23,613 nucleotides of DNA, taken from the IMG/VR virus record IMGVR_UViG_3300027996_000168, positions 1 to 23,613 of that record; one strand, 5' to 3'. The notes beneath the pieces were generated by a model. That model was not told where the DNA came from, made no database searches, and saw nothing but the letters and a program-made list of their open reading frames with translations. Positions 5,169 through 11,149 of the stretch are shown one piece after another (the stretch's first letter is position 1; each line of letters begins with the position of its first letter). A program made the position numbers and the translations under genes. The stretch comes from a virus.

Positions 5169-5339
5169 ATGAGCGTAGAAAAGATAATACAATTACACGC
5201 AGGTAAGCTGAAGGAGGAAGTTGGAACGGTTTTAAGTTGTGACGAATGCTTCGATTTGATTAGTGATGCTATCGAGGAAGCTTTAGTTGAATTTAAGTCT
5301 AATCCTGAGTGTAAGTGTAAAAATCCTTTATATATATAA
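5169..5339 (+). CDS. hypothetical protein, 56 aa
   Basis: ATG at 5169 is preferred to the in-frame TTG at 5118: the extra 17 codons encode a hydrophobic, low-information stretch, while the bases before 5169 have the same AT-rich leader (ending AAAATT) as other genes here. The 56-residue product is helical and acidic, with DECFDLISDAIEEAL near residues 25-39 and a CKCK motif close to the C-terminus. No family is recognised. It belongs to the early six-gene run. Confidence 0.55.
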   Translation: MSVEKIIQLHAGKLKEEVGTVLSCDECFDLISDAIEEALVEFKSNPECKCKNPLYI

Positions 5340-5346
5340 ATAGATT

Positions 5347-5577
5347 ATGAAAATTCATATTAAGGACTTAAAAGGAGGGGAGAGAGTTAATCAATTATTT
5401 AATGGGTATCTAGTTACTGTCGATTCCCCAATTAAAATAGAAATATTAGATTATGGCAACGGTATAAGCTACAGAGCTATGGCTACTAATGATATTGATC
5501 AAAAGTGTAAGGTGTTTGGGTATGATGAACAAACAGAAGATTATGTATTTGAGGCGACAATCGAAATAATAGAATAG
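5347..5577 (+). CDS. hypothetical protein, 76 aa
   Basis: A 76-residue ORF starting ATG seven bases after the previous stop. The sequence is rich in alternating hydrophobic residues (YLVTVDSPIKIEILDYGNG near residues 21-39, DYVFEATIEIIE at the end), typical of a small all-beta domain. KDLKGGERV at 6-14 also looks like the start of a small beta barrel. No known family. It lies in the run of small genes before the terminase. Confidence 0.6.
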   Translation: MKIHIKDLKGGERVNQLFNGYLVTVDSPIKIEILDYGNGISYRAMATNDIDQKCKVFGYDEQTEDYVFEATIEIIE

Positions 5578-5585
5578 ATATAATT

Positions 5586-5726
5586 ATGGAAGAATTATTT
5601 AGGAAGTATATAGCACACGTAATATACTATGAAGGGATTGATTTTATTGATAGATGTAATATAGATCCTGAGAATGTATTATTTACAGATGAAGAAGTAA
5701 AGAAATTAGAGGAATTAAGTAGTTAA
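5586..5726 (+). CDS. small hypothetical protein, 46 aa
   Basis: A 46-codon ORF from ATG 5586 to TAA 5724-5726. The product is acidic, starting MEELFRKYIAHVIYYEGIDF and ending EEVKKLEELSS, with a helix at each end. It fills the gap between two genes with the same short spacing (8 and 5 bases) as the rest of the run, and its leader TATAATTATG resembles those of its neighbours, which supports it being real. Function unknown. Confidence 0.55.
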   Translation: MEELFRKYIAHVIYYEGIDFIDRCNIDPENVLFTDEEVKKLEELSS

Positions 5727-5731
5727 GGGTT

Positions 5732-5932
5732 ATGATAAGATACATAATAAGAATGATAATGAGGAAGGAGCTTAATAAAATTAATGCTTCTGGTGAGGCT
5801 CAGTTTATTGATATACTTTGCAACAAGTATAATGATGGGAAAGAGTTTAAAGGGATTGGACAACATTTAGTATATGTAGATCTTCACCGTTGTAGAGAGA
5901 CTTCGACTACTGTTTCTTATTGCGTAATATAG
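5732..5932 (+). CDS. hypothetical protein, 66 aa
   Basis: A 66-residue basic ORF, last of the tight small-gene run before the packaging genes. It begins MIRYIIRMIMRKELNKINAS, a short amphipathic helix rather than a clear membrane segment, and continues with QFIDILCNKYNDGKEF. An internal ATG at 5759 could give a shorter product that begins at MRKELNK. No motif is recognised. The 47-base gap after it may hold the promoter of the packaging genes. Confidence 0.5.
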   Translation: MIRYIIRMIMRKELNKINASGEAQFIDILCNKYNDGKEFKGIGQHLVYVDLHRCRETSTTVSYCVI

Positions 5933-5979
5933 GTTAAATAATAATTAAGTATATTTATTGCAAACAACAATAATCAACA

Positions 5980-6279
5980 ATGGCATTCGTAAAAGGTAAA
6001 AGTGGTAATCCTAAAGGTAGAGTTGAGGGGTCTGTAAATAAGAAAACAGCAGCTTGGAACGAAATTGGTGAGTGGGTAACTGGTGAGGGTATCGAGATAT
6101 ACAAAGCAAATTTAAGATCTCTAATGGGATCAGAGGACGAAGACATTAAACTTAAGGCTATGGATAAGTTCAATGCGATCATAGAGTTTTTTAGACCTAA
6201 GCTTGCTAGGACTGAGCTAATAGGTGACGATAAGAAGCCTTTGAGTATAGAGATTAATAAAACATATGATAAGGAATGA
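5980..6279 (+). CDS. terS: terminase small subunit (candidate)
   Basis: A 99-residue protein whose start, KGKSGNPKGRVEGSVNKKTA (residues 5-24), matches the S-G-N-P-x-G-R-x-x-G-S-x-N-K signature of DUF5681-type small phage proteins found next to large terminases. Residues 50-75 are helical (MGSEDEDIKLKAMDKFNAII) and fit an oligomerisation region. Small terminase binds phage DNA and delivers it to the large subunit for cutting and packaging. The usual order terS-terL is kept, but two small ORFs lie between them. The upstream gap has TATATTTATTG (about 5950-5960), close to a Bacteroidota -7 box. Confidence 0.65.
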   Translation: MAFVKGKSGNPKGRVEGSVNKKTAAWNEIGEWVTGEGIEIYKANLRSLMGSEDEDIKLKAMDKFNAIIEFFRPKLARTELIGDDKKPLSIEINKTYDKE

Positions 6280-6286
6280 GGTTTCT

Positions 6287-6320
6287 TACAACGTATGGTT
6301 GTATGAATAGTAACGGATAA
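6287..6320 (+). repeat. cassette-end-like site between terS and terL
   Basis: TACAAC (6287-6292) and GTTGTA (6298-6303) form a perfect 6-bp stem around GTATG. CAACGTATGGTTGTATG (6289-6305) is a 17-base variant of the 16-base motif seen after the small genes at the left end. It is followed by TAACGGATAAAC (6311-6322), the same leader pattern as after 1052. There is no GTTAG-type 3' arm. It begins eight bases after the terS stop, in the same relation to the gene as the left-end sites. Confidence 0.4.
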
Positions 6321-6342
6321 ACTAACAATAAACTTAATAAAT

Positions 6343-6492
6343 ATGTACAAAATAAAAACAAATTACGGAGCGACACACCAATATATTGAAAGTTGGAAAG
6401 AATGGGGATTAGATAAAACATTTATAGAATTTAAACAATCTGGTGATTTGTTGATTATACACAAAAGCCAAATTTTAACAATCTATAAGTAG
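6343..6492 (+). CDS. small hypothetical protein, 49 aa, inserted between terminase genes
   Basis: A 49-codon ORF from ATG 6343 to TAG 6490-6492. The product starts MYKIKTNYGATHQYIESWKE and ends IIHKSQILTIYK. It is basic and aromatic-rich, with the look of a small mixed alpha/beta protein. It is preceded by a cassette-end-like site and leader motif, so it resembles the single-gene units of the left end. No family recognised. Confidence 0.5.
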   Translation: MYKIKTNYGATHQYIESWKEWGLDKTFIEFKQSGDLLIIHKSQILTIYK

Positions 6493-6542
6493 TTATAAAT
6501 AGTGCCAAACTATCAACTTTGACCGAGATAATACAAAACATT

Positions 6543-6731
6543 ATGACACCTTTAGAGATAGCAGAAAAATACGTATACGGGAATAATGATTCATTAACCG
6601 ATCGCCAAGAGGTTTTAGATATGGTAAAAGATATTGAGGAATACGCTAAAGAGTTAAAATCTGATTTGCTACATAATGTTAGTAATCGCGTTATTTCAGA
6701 GTGCGATAAAAGCAAAATGGCTAATAAATGA
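6543..6731 (+). CDS. hypothetical protein, 62 aa, coupled to terL
   Basis: ATG at 6543 is preferred to the in-frame TTG at 6519. The 62-residue acidic protein (MTPLEIAEKYVYGNND at its start, DMVKDIEEYAKELKSDLL in the middle) is almost entirely helical. Its stop TGA (6729-6731) overlaps the terL start as ATGA, so translation of terL is probably coupled to it. The upstream gap holds a small hairpin, ATAGT (6500-6504) with ACTAT (6510-6514). Function unknown. It could be a packaging accessory, but size and position alone do not prove it. Confidence 0.55.
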   Translation: MTPLEIAEKYVYGNNDSLTDRQEVLDMVKDIEEYAKELKSDLLHNVSNRVISECDKSKMANK

Positions 6732-8061
6732 TTCTAACTAAAAAGCAGACCGCCGCCTTAGATTATCTCGAAGATTCGGAAACGAACGAGCTACTCTTCG
6801 GCGGCGGGTAATTGGCGCAGGTGGCGCAAAGTCTTTTCTTGGTTGTTTGTGGATCATACTAAGCTGTTTAAAGTACGATGGAACTAGATGGGTAATAGGT
6901 AGATCTAAATTAAAGGCGTTAAAGGAAACAACTTTAAACACGTTCTTTGAGGTAGCAAAGATTCTAGGGATGAAAGCGGGTGAACATTATTTGTATAACG
7001 CTCAAGCATCAACGATAGACATTGGCAATAGTCAAATAATACTTAAAGATTTATTTCATTACCCGTCAGATCCAGAGTATGATTCATTAGGTTCTCTTGA
7101 AATTACAGGAGCTTTTATTGATGAGTGTAATCAACTAAATGTTAAGGCTAAGGAAATACTTAAATCTAGGATTAGATACAAGCTAGAAGAGTTTGATTTA
7201 ATACCTAAGATGTTACTTACTTGTAACCCTGCTAAGAATTATGTATACACTGATTATTATAAACCTAGTAGAGATGGTACTTTGCCAAAGCATAAGAAGT
7301 TCATACAAGCACTAGCAACTGACAACCCTAATATATCACCTCATTACATAGCTAACCTTAAGACGTTACCTAAGAACTCACAAGAGAGGCTTCTTTATGG
7401 TAACTGGGAATATGATGACGACCCTTCTAGGCTTATGGATATTGAGTCCATCACTGATATATTCACTAATGACTTTGTGGATGAAGGTGTTGGTTATATT
7501 ACGGCAGATATTGCAAGGCTTGGAAAGGATAGAACTGTGATAGGTGTCTGGTCTGGGTTTAGGTGTATTAAGATTGTCACTATTGATAAGGGAACTTTGG
7601 ATGAGGTCGCTAAGGTTATTGAGGCATTAAGGATTAAGTACAAAGTAACTAAGTCGCACACCATTTTAGATGAGGATGGACTAGGTGCAGGAGTTAAAGA
7701 TATGCTTAAGTGTAAAGGGTTTATTAACAACTCTAGAGCTATAAAGATTAAGGGTAAAGATGTGAACTTTTCTAACATCAAAGCTCAATGTTATTTTAAA
7801 TTAGCTGATGTAATTAATGATGGGTTACTCTATATTGATTGTAGTGAGGTTGAGAAGGATTTGATTTCTTCTGAGCTGGAAGTGGTTAAGATGAGAGATA
7901 TGGACAAGGATACTAAACTCAATATCCTAGATAAGGCTACGGTAAAAAGTTTAATAGGTAGGTCTCCAGATTTCTCTGATATGATTATGATGAGAATGTT
8001 TTTCACTCTTAGTGGTGGAGGTTTTAAGGCTGCTAGAAGTAGTAGTTTATCAAGAAGATAA
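6728..8061 (+). CDS. terL: terminase large subunit with frame break in the Walker A region
   Basis: Two frames together make a complete large terminase. Frame 1 (6728-6808) gives 27 residues ending NELLFGGG, then TAA at 6809. The -1 frame from 6811 continues IGAGGAKSFLGC and runs to 8061. In that frame: Walker B GAFIDEC with D at 7120 and E at 7123, coupling motif LLTCNP, and a nuclease domain with aspartates in ITADIARLGKDRT (7507), TILDEDGLG and SPDFSDMIMMR. TerL powers DNA translocation with its ATPase and cuts concatemers with its nuclease. As printed, no single frame encodes the ATP-binding loop. Removing eight bases (such as 6809-6816) would give LLFGGGAGGAKSFLG, a normal-looking loop. 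The cause could be sequencing error, true inactivation or recoding. Confidence 0.85.
6750..6807 (+). repeat. GC-rich inverted repeat at the 5' end of terL
   Basis: CCGCCGCC (6750-6757) is the exact reverse complement of GGCGGCGG (6800-6807), around a 42-base middle that itself can fold: CTCG with CGAG, and TTCG with CGAA around a GAAA loop. The codons here (GCC, CTC, TCG, TTC, GGC) are unlike the AT-ending codons elsewhere in the window. The right arm ends two bases before the stop that interrupts terL. Confidence 0.7.
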
Positions 8062-8076
8062 TGTAACTTTATATTT

Positions 8077-8166
8077 ATGAAAAGTAAGGATCTAGTAGTA
8101 ATTTCAATAGCAGCGTTTGTAACATCGGTAGTATTGTTGAAGGTTTCAGAGTTAATGATTTATTAA
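8077..8166 (+). CDS. small single-span membrane peptide, 29 aa
   Basis: A 29-codon ORF from ATG 8077 to TAA 8164-8166. After a charged start (MKSKD) comes one hydrophobic helix, LVVISIAAFVTSVVLLKV, with a few polar residues after it. It overlaps the MuF-like gene by one base (TAATG), which supports real, coupled translation. Orientation by the positive-inside rule would put the N-terminus in the cytoplasm. A similar small membrane ORF sits at 10068. Role unknown. It is too short to call a holin. Confidence 0.45.
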   Translation: MKSKDLVVISIAAFVTSVVLLKVSELMIY

Positions 8167-9065
8167 TGGCAAAGTTTAGCGATATACAAGGGCTTATTAT
8201 AAGTGAGACAGATACATTTGCGAAGGGTTTAGAGAAGACGGGCACGTTTGCTTTTAGGCTTGCTAAGAGAAGGATATCAGATGATATGGACGTTAACTTT
8301 CCTACTGCATCTGATGCTCCTCATTTGATTAGGAGTGAAAAGAATGAATCATTAGCAAGTGATATATCTACCAACCTATTAAATGCGATGTTTACAGGGA
8401 GCTTCAATGATCGTTTGAGTAAGTTTGCTTCTGTTCCTGTTGAAATAAACAAGAGAACACTACAATACTATTTAGACAACTTTGGCGAGCCACCAAGTGA
8501 GGTGATAAGAGATGCAAGCATACAAGCTAGTAACTGTGTTCAAATTATAAACGATGCAATGAATGAGGCTGCTTTATTTGATAAAATATTCACTCCCGCG
8601 GTTAATGCTATGTATGGACATATTGCACAAGGTAGCACAGTTAATGCTACTCTTAAAGATATGGAAACTAGGATAAGCGACAGGTTCGATAATTACCTAA
8701 GACCATTAGGTAGGAGTTTACTACAGACGTGCGCGAGGGAGTTGAATAATATGTATGCTAATAACTTTGATTTGGTTTGGGTGTCTTACAGGAGAAGGTC
8801 TTCCGATGCCGATCGTAGAGAGTTCTGTGTGGCTCACGAAAGTAGACTAGGGAACAATCCTACTCACTACCATATTAATGAAGTAAAACAAGACTGGCCT
8901 ACGTTTGAAAGTGGTGACTGGTCAGGTGCGATAAGTGGAACGAGTAGCCAAACAATATTAGCTTATGCAGGTGGTTATAATTGCCTCCATTATTTTCAAT
9001 ATGCTAAAGCAAGTAATGTGAGTAACGCAGATAAAGCAAGAGCTAGATCAAAAGGATTTATATAG
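8166..9065 (+). CDS. MuF-like minor head protein
   Basis: A 299-residue protein whose C-terminal third has the MuF/SPP1 gp7 layout: R-R-E-F-C-x-x-H (217-224), then a tryptophan-rich middle (WPTF, DWSG) and GGYNCLHYF (269-277), matching the family's C-x-x-H and G-G-x-N-C-x-H endings. The first 200 residues are helical with no known motif. MuF-type proteins sit inside the head near the portal and help head assembly or are injected with DNA (family knowledge). Normally the gene follows the portal gene; here it directly follows terL and the portal gene is 14 kb away. Confidence 0.75.
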   Translation: MAKFSDIQGLIISETDTFAKGLEKTGTFAFRLAKRRISDDMDVNFPTASDAPHLIRSEKNESLASDISTNLLNAMFTGSFNDRLSKFASVPVEINKRTLQYYLDNFGEPPSEVIRDASIQASNCVQIINDAMNEAALFDKIFTPAVNAMYGHIAQGSTVNATLKDMETRISDRFDNYLRPLGRSLLQTCARELNNMYANNFDLVWVSYRRRSSDADRREFCVAHESRLGNNPTHYHINEVKQDWPTFESGDWSGAISGTSSQTILAYAGGYNCLHYFQYAKASNVSNADKARARSKGFI

Positions 9066-9067
9066 AT

Positions 9068-9250
9068 ATGAAGAAAGTAAAATACTTATCAGTAGGTGAT
9101 AAAATAATCCAAGAGAATGATGTCTTAACAGTGCTGTTTTCACCAACCCCAATGGGTAGGAATAGTATATATCAAGTAAAGTGTATTAAAGTAGGAGGTG
9201 ATAGTGCTACGTTCATAGCTGAAGGTAATCTTAAACTAGAGTTAGTATGA
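9068..9250 (+). CDS. hypothetical protein, 60 aa, small beta domain
   Basis: A 60-residue ORF two bases after the MuF-like gene. The sequence (KVKYLSVGDKIIQENDVLTV, SIYQVKCIKVGG) has the alternation and glycine turns of a small SH3-like or RNA-binding beta barrel. The stop overlaps the next gene start as ATGA (9247-9250). Spacing and strand place it in the virion operon. Function unknown. Confidence 0.65.
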   Translation: MKKVKYLSVGDKIIQENDVLTVLFSPTPMGRNSIYQVKCIKVGGDSATFIAEGNLKLELV

Positions 9251-9879
9251 TAAACTTCACGGTAACTATTGATGGTAAAAAAAAGACTATCAACTCACCA
9301 TCAGCTTGGAATGAATTAACATTAAGTCAGTTCATTAGAATAGAAAACGAGTTTATGAAGGATAAGGATAACTTCGTGTTATTATTCCATATATTGACAG
9401 GTCTTGATATCTCATTCATAGAAGACTCTAAAGATAAGAGTGTAGAAAAACAGCTGTATAAGATATGCGCCTTTATAGGAGACACTATTGAGTTGAACAA
9501 GGTTACTCATAGTGATGCTCTAATAATAGAAGGGGACGTTGTAATGATACCAAAAGATTTAAGTGATATAACACTTGGTCAAAAGATTATGGTATCACAA
9601 GCGATTAAAAACATAGACGACATAGTTACAAAGATTCCTATTGTATTGGCTAATATAATGCAACCTGCTAGAGATGGTAAATATGACAGGCATAAAGTCA
9701 AGGAGATGGAGGTTGTTATGAATAATTGTAATGGTTTGGAATGCTACTCATTGGCTAAGGGTTTTTTTTTGCGCTCAAAGATATTGAACAACATTGGACT
9801 GACCAATTCAAAGGAGTACCAGTCCCAAAGGATGAGGCAGCGGAGCATATATCCCAAATGGCTCACGGAAATAGATTAG
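9247..9879 (+). CDS. tail assembly chaperone, zero-frame product
   Basis: A 210-residue ORF; only its first ~174 residues look genuine. Residues 24-34 (ELTLSQFIRIE), LLFHILTGLD (45-54), DITLGQKIMV and IVLANIMQPARDGKYD match the pattern of Bacteroidota phage tail assembly chaperones, which coat the tape measure protein during tail assembly. After GGT TTT TTT TTG (9760-9771) the zero frame continues with 36 residues rich in arginine codons unusual here (CGC, AGG, CGG). The -1 frame instead gives a normal-looking sequence running into the ORF at 9858. The short and the shifted product probably correspond to the G and GT forms of classical tail chaperones. Confidence 0.6.
   Translation: MINFTVTIDGKKKTINSPSAWNELTLSQFIRIENEFMKDKDNFVLLFHILTGLDISFIEDSKDKSVEKQLYKICAFIGDTIELNKVTHSDALIIEGDVVMIPKDLSDITLGQKIMVSQAIKNIDDIVTKIPIVLANIMQPARDGKYDRHKVKEMEVVMNNCNGLECYSLAKGFFLRSKILNNIGLTNSKEYQSQRMRQRSIYPKWLTEID
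9762..9771 (+). other. probable programmed -1 frameshift site, T9 run
   Basis: Nine T residues (9762-9770) followed by G. In the zero frame they read GGT TTT TTT TTG, so both T TTT TTT and T TTT TTG fit the X-XXY-YYZ slippery rule. Slipping back one base leads to FALKDIEQHWTDQFKGVPVP and then to the MAHGNRLDRF frame at 9858. Transcript slippage on the T run is an alternative. Confidence 0.65.
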
Positions 9880-10061
9880 ACAGATTCAGTGATTTGTCTA
9901 TGATTGATGGGATTCAAAAAAGGAGTTGTGGAGCGTATACTCACGATGATGTTTTCAATATGGAAGTAGGTTTCGCATATACTTTAGCATTAAAGGATTA
10001 TGAAGAGAAAATGTACGAAAAAAGGTTTAACTTACAGAGTAGAATTTATAACGATAACTAA
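9858..10061 (+). CDS. C-terminal extension of the tail assembly chaperone (-1 frame)
   Basis: An open frame of 67 codons after an internal ATG; it remains open upstream to the T9 run at 9762. The shifted product would join residues 1-174 of the previous ORF to about 97 residues here, including KDEAAEHISQMAHG, THDDVFNMEVGFAYTLALKD and EEKMYEKRF, giving a protein of about 270 residues. The upstream part from 9771 also looks protein-like, which argues that this frame is expressed by frameshifting rather than from its own ATG. If used alone, the start would give a 67-residue protein with no clear leader. Confidence 0.65.
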   Translation: MAHGNRLDRFSDLSMIDGIQKRSCGAYTHDDVFNMEVGFAYTLALKDYEEKMYEKRFNLQSRIYNDN

Positions 10062-10067
10062 ATTAAT

Positions 10068-10187
10068 ATGGTAGAGACAATGGGATTAATAACGGCATTC
10101 GCTTCTGGGGTTTGTGTCGCAGTAGTTTTGATGATTACGATAGGTTTGGTTATGGTTAAATCTGGAAAAGCAGATAAATGGGTATAG
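10068..10187 (+). CDS. small single-span membrane protein, 39 aa
   Basis: A 39-codon ORF from ATG 10068 to TAG 10185-10187, six bases after the chaperone frame ends and overlapping the next start (10178) by ten bases. Residues 7-30 (LITAFASGVCVAVVLMITIG and LVMV) form one strong transmembrane helix, followed by KSGKADKWV with positive charges. Genetic context is tail/neck. A small membrane protein in this place could be a virion or infection-related peptide, but no family is recognised. Confidence 0.5.
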   Translation: MVETMGLITAFASGVCVAVVLMITIGLVMVKSGKADKWV

Positions 10188-10627
10188 TAAGCGATATCAT
10201 ATCGGATGCAGTAGCAACGGTTTCGGATACCGTATATCTTAGGGCTACTGATTTAGATGCTAACACAAGTATCTCTGAAATAGAATTGGAGGGTAAAAAC
10301 TTTTGCTTATACAACAATCTACCTACTATGAAATCATTAGGTGAGGTAAGTGTAACTTATGAAATACCTATTGAGATAAGTGTATTGAAATTAGCTGATC
10401 TTGGTGATACTACTTTAGATGGTGATACTATAAGAGAGTCTTTAATTCCAGTTGCTGAACAGATATTCGATCGAGTGGTAAGAAACCCTACATTAAGCAA
10501 CCTTGTGATAACAGAAGATTATGAGTTGTCGTTTGAGGATCAAGTTGAAATGTATGACTCTATAATGACGGGTTTAAAGTTGTCTTTTAATATACATATA
10601 GATAGAACGGTTTTTTATTGTGGCTAA
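10178..10627 (+). CDS. putative tail terminator or neck protein, 149 aa
   Basis: A 149-residue protein with strands in the middle (VSVTYEIPIEISVL near residues 58-71), a helix IRESLIPVAEQIFDRVVRNP, and a beta ending GLKLSFNIHIDRTVFYCG. This strand-helix-strand order and the FNIHIDR ending fit small tail-terminator or head-tail joining proteins. The family assignment is by pattern and position, not by a diagnostic motif. It follows the chaperone and overlaps the start of the next gene by eight bases. Confidence 0.4.
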   Translation: MGIVSDIISDAVATVSDTVYLRATDLDANTSISEIELEGKNFCLYNNLPTMKSLGEVSVTYEIPIEISVLKLADLGDTTLDGDTIRESLIPVAEQIFDRVVRNPTLSNLVITEDYELSFEDQVEMYDSIMTGLKLSFNIHIDRTVFYCG

Positions 10628-11147
10628 GGTTAAAGTAAATAGCAGACCAAGGGGTAGACCTGCCAGAATGCTTAACCCAATGATTGAGTGGACGACAGAA
10701 ATTGGTGAGTGGATGATTAGGTGGATGGAAAACAATAATAGAATTGCCTCTGGTGACTCTGTTGATTCTTTTGAGGTTACGGCTATTCAAAACCCTTTGT
10801 ATGTAGAGCTTAAAGCTTCCTCTAGTGTTAAGTACGCTTTGCAAGGAAGGAATGCAGGGTCTTTCCCTAGCTTAGGTGGGATAAAGCAATGGATTAAAGA
10901 TAAAGGTATTAGTTTGATTGATATATCATTAGATAGTTTAGCATTCTTAATTGGTAGGAAAATAGCTAGAAGTGGTACAAGTCAACCTAGGTTAAAGATT
11001 CAAAATATTCAGTTTGCAATTAAGCAAATAGGGAAAAAGCATATGGATAAATTAGCTGACAATATTGCGGAAGATATTTCAAATAGCATATTGGATGGAT
11101 TCAGAAAAGACGCTCCAAAGGGAGCCGTAAAAACAAAAAGTATATAA
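10620..11147 (+). CDS. putative tail-completion/neck protein (HK97 gp10-like), 175 aa
   Basis: A GTG start at 10620 overlapping the previous stop; no ATG is near. The basic N-terminus KVKVNSRPRGRPAR is followed by a helical middle. The segment SFPSLGGIKQWIKDKGI (81-97) then LAFLIGRKIARSGTSQPRL (107-125) matches the F-P-x-L-x-x-I-x-x-W-x-x-x-K-G-I pattern and the later I-A-R-x-G pattern of HK97 gp10-like proteins, which close the tail to the neck. It lies just before the large tail genes. Confidence 0.5.
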   Translation: MAKVKVNSRPRGRPARMLNPMIEWTTEIGEWMIRWMENNNRIASGDSVDSFEVTAIQNPLYVELKASSSVKYALQGRNAGSFPSLGGIKQWIKDKGISLIDISLDSLAFLIGRKIARSGTSQPRLKIQNIQFAIKQIGKKHMDKLADNIAEDISNSILDGFRKDAPKGAVKTKSI

Positions 11148-11149
11148 TA

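Noticed and set aside
6847-6849. TTG at 6847 as the start of terL
   Set aside because: It would leave out the ATP-binding loop, while the preceding 36 bases in the same frame encode a Walker-A-like sequence, and the ATG at 6728 gives the normal N-terminus.
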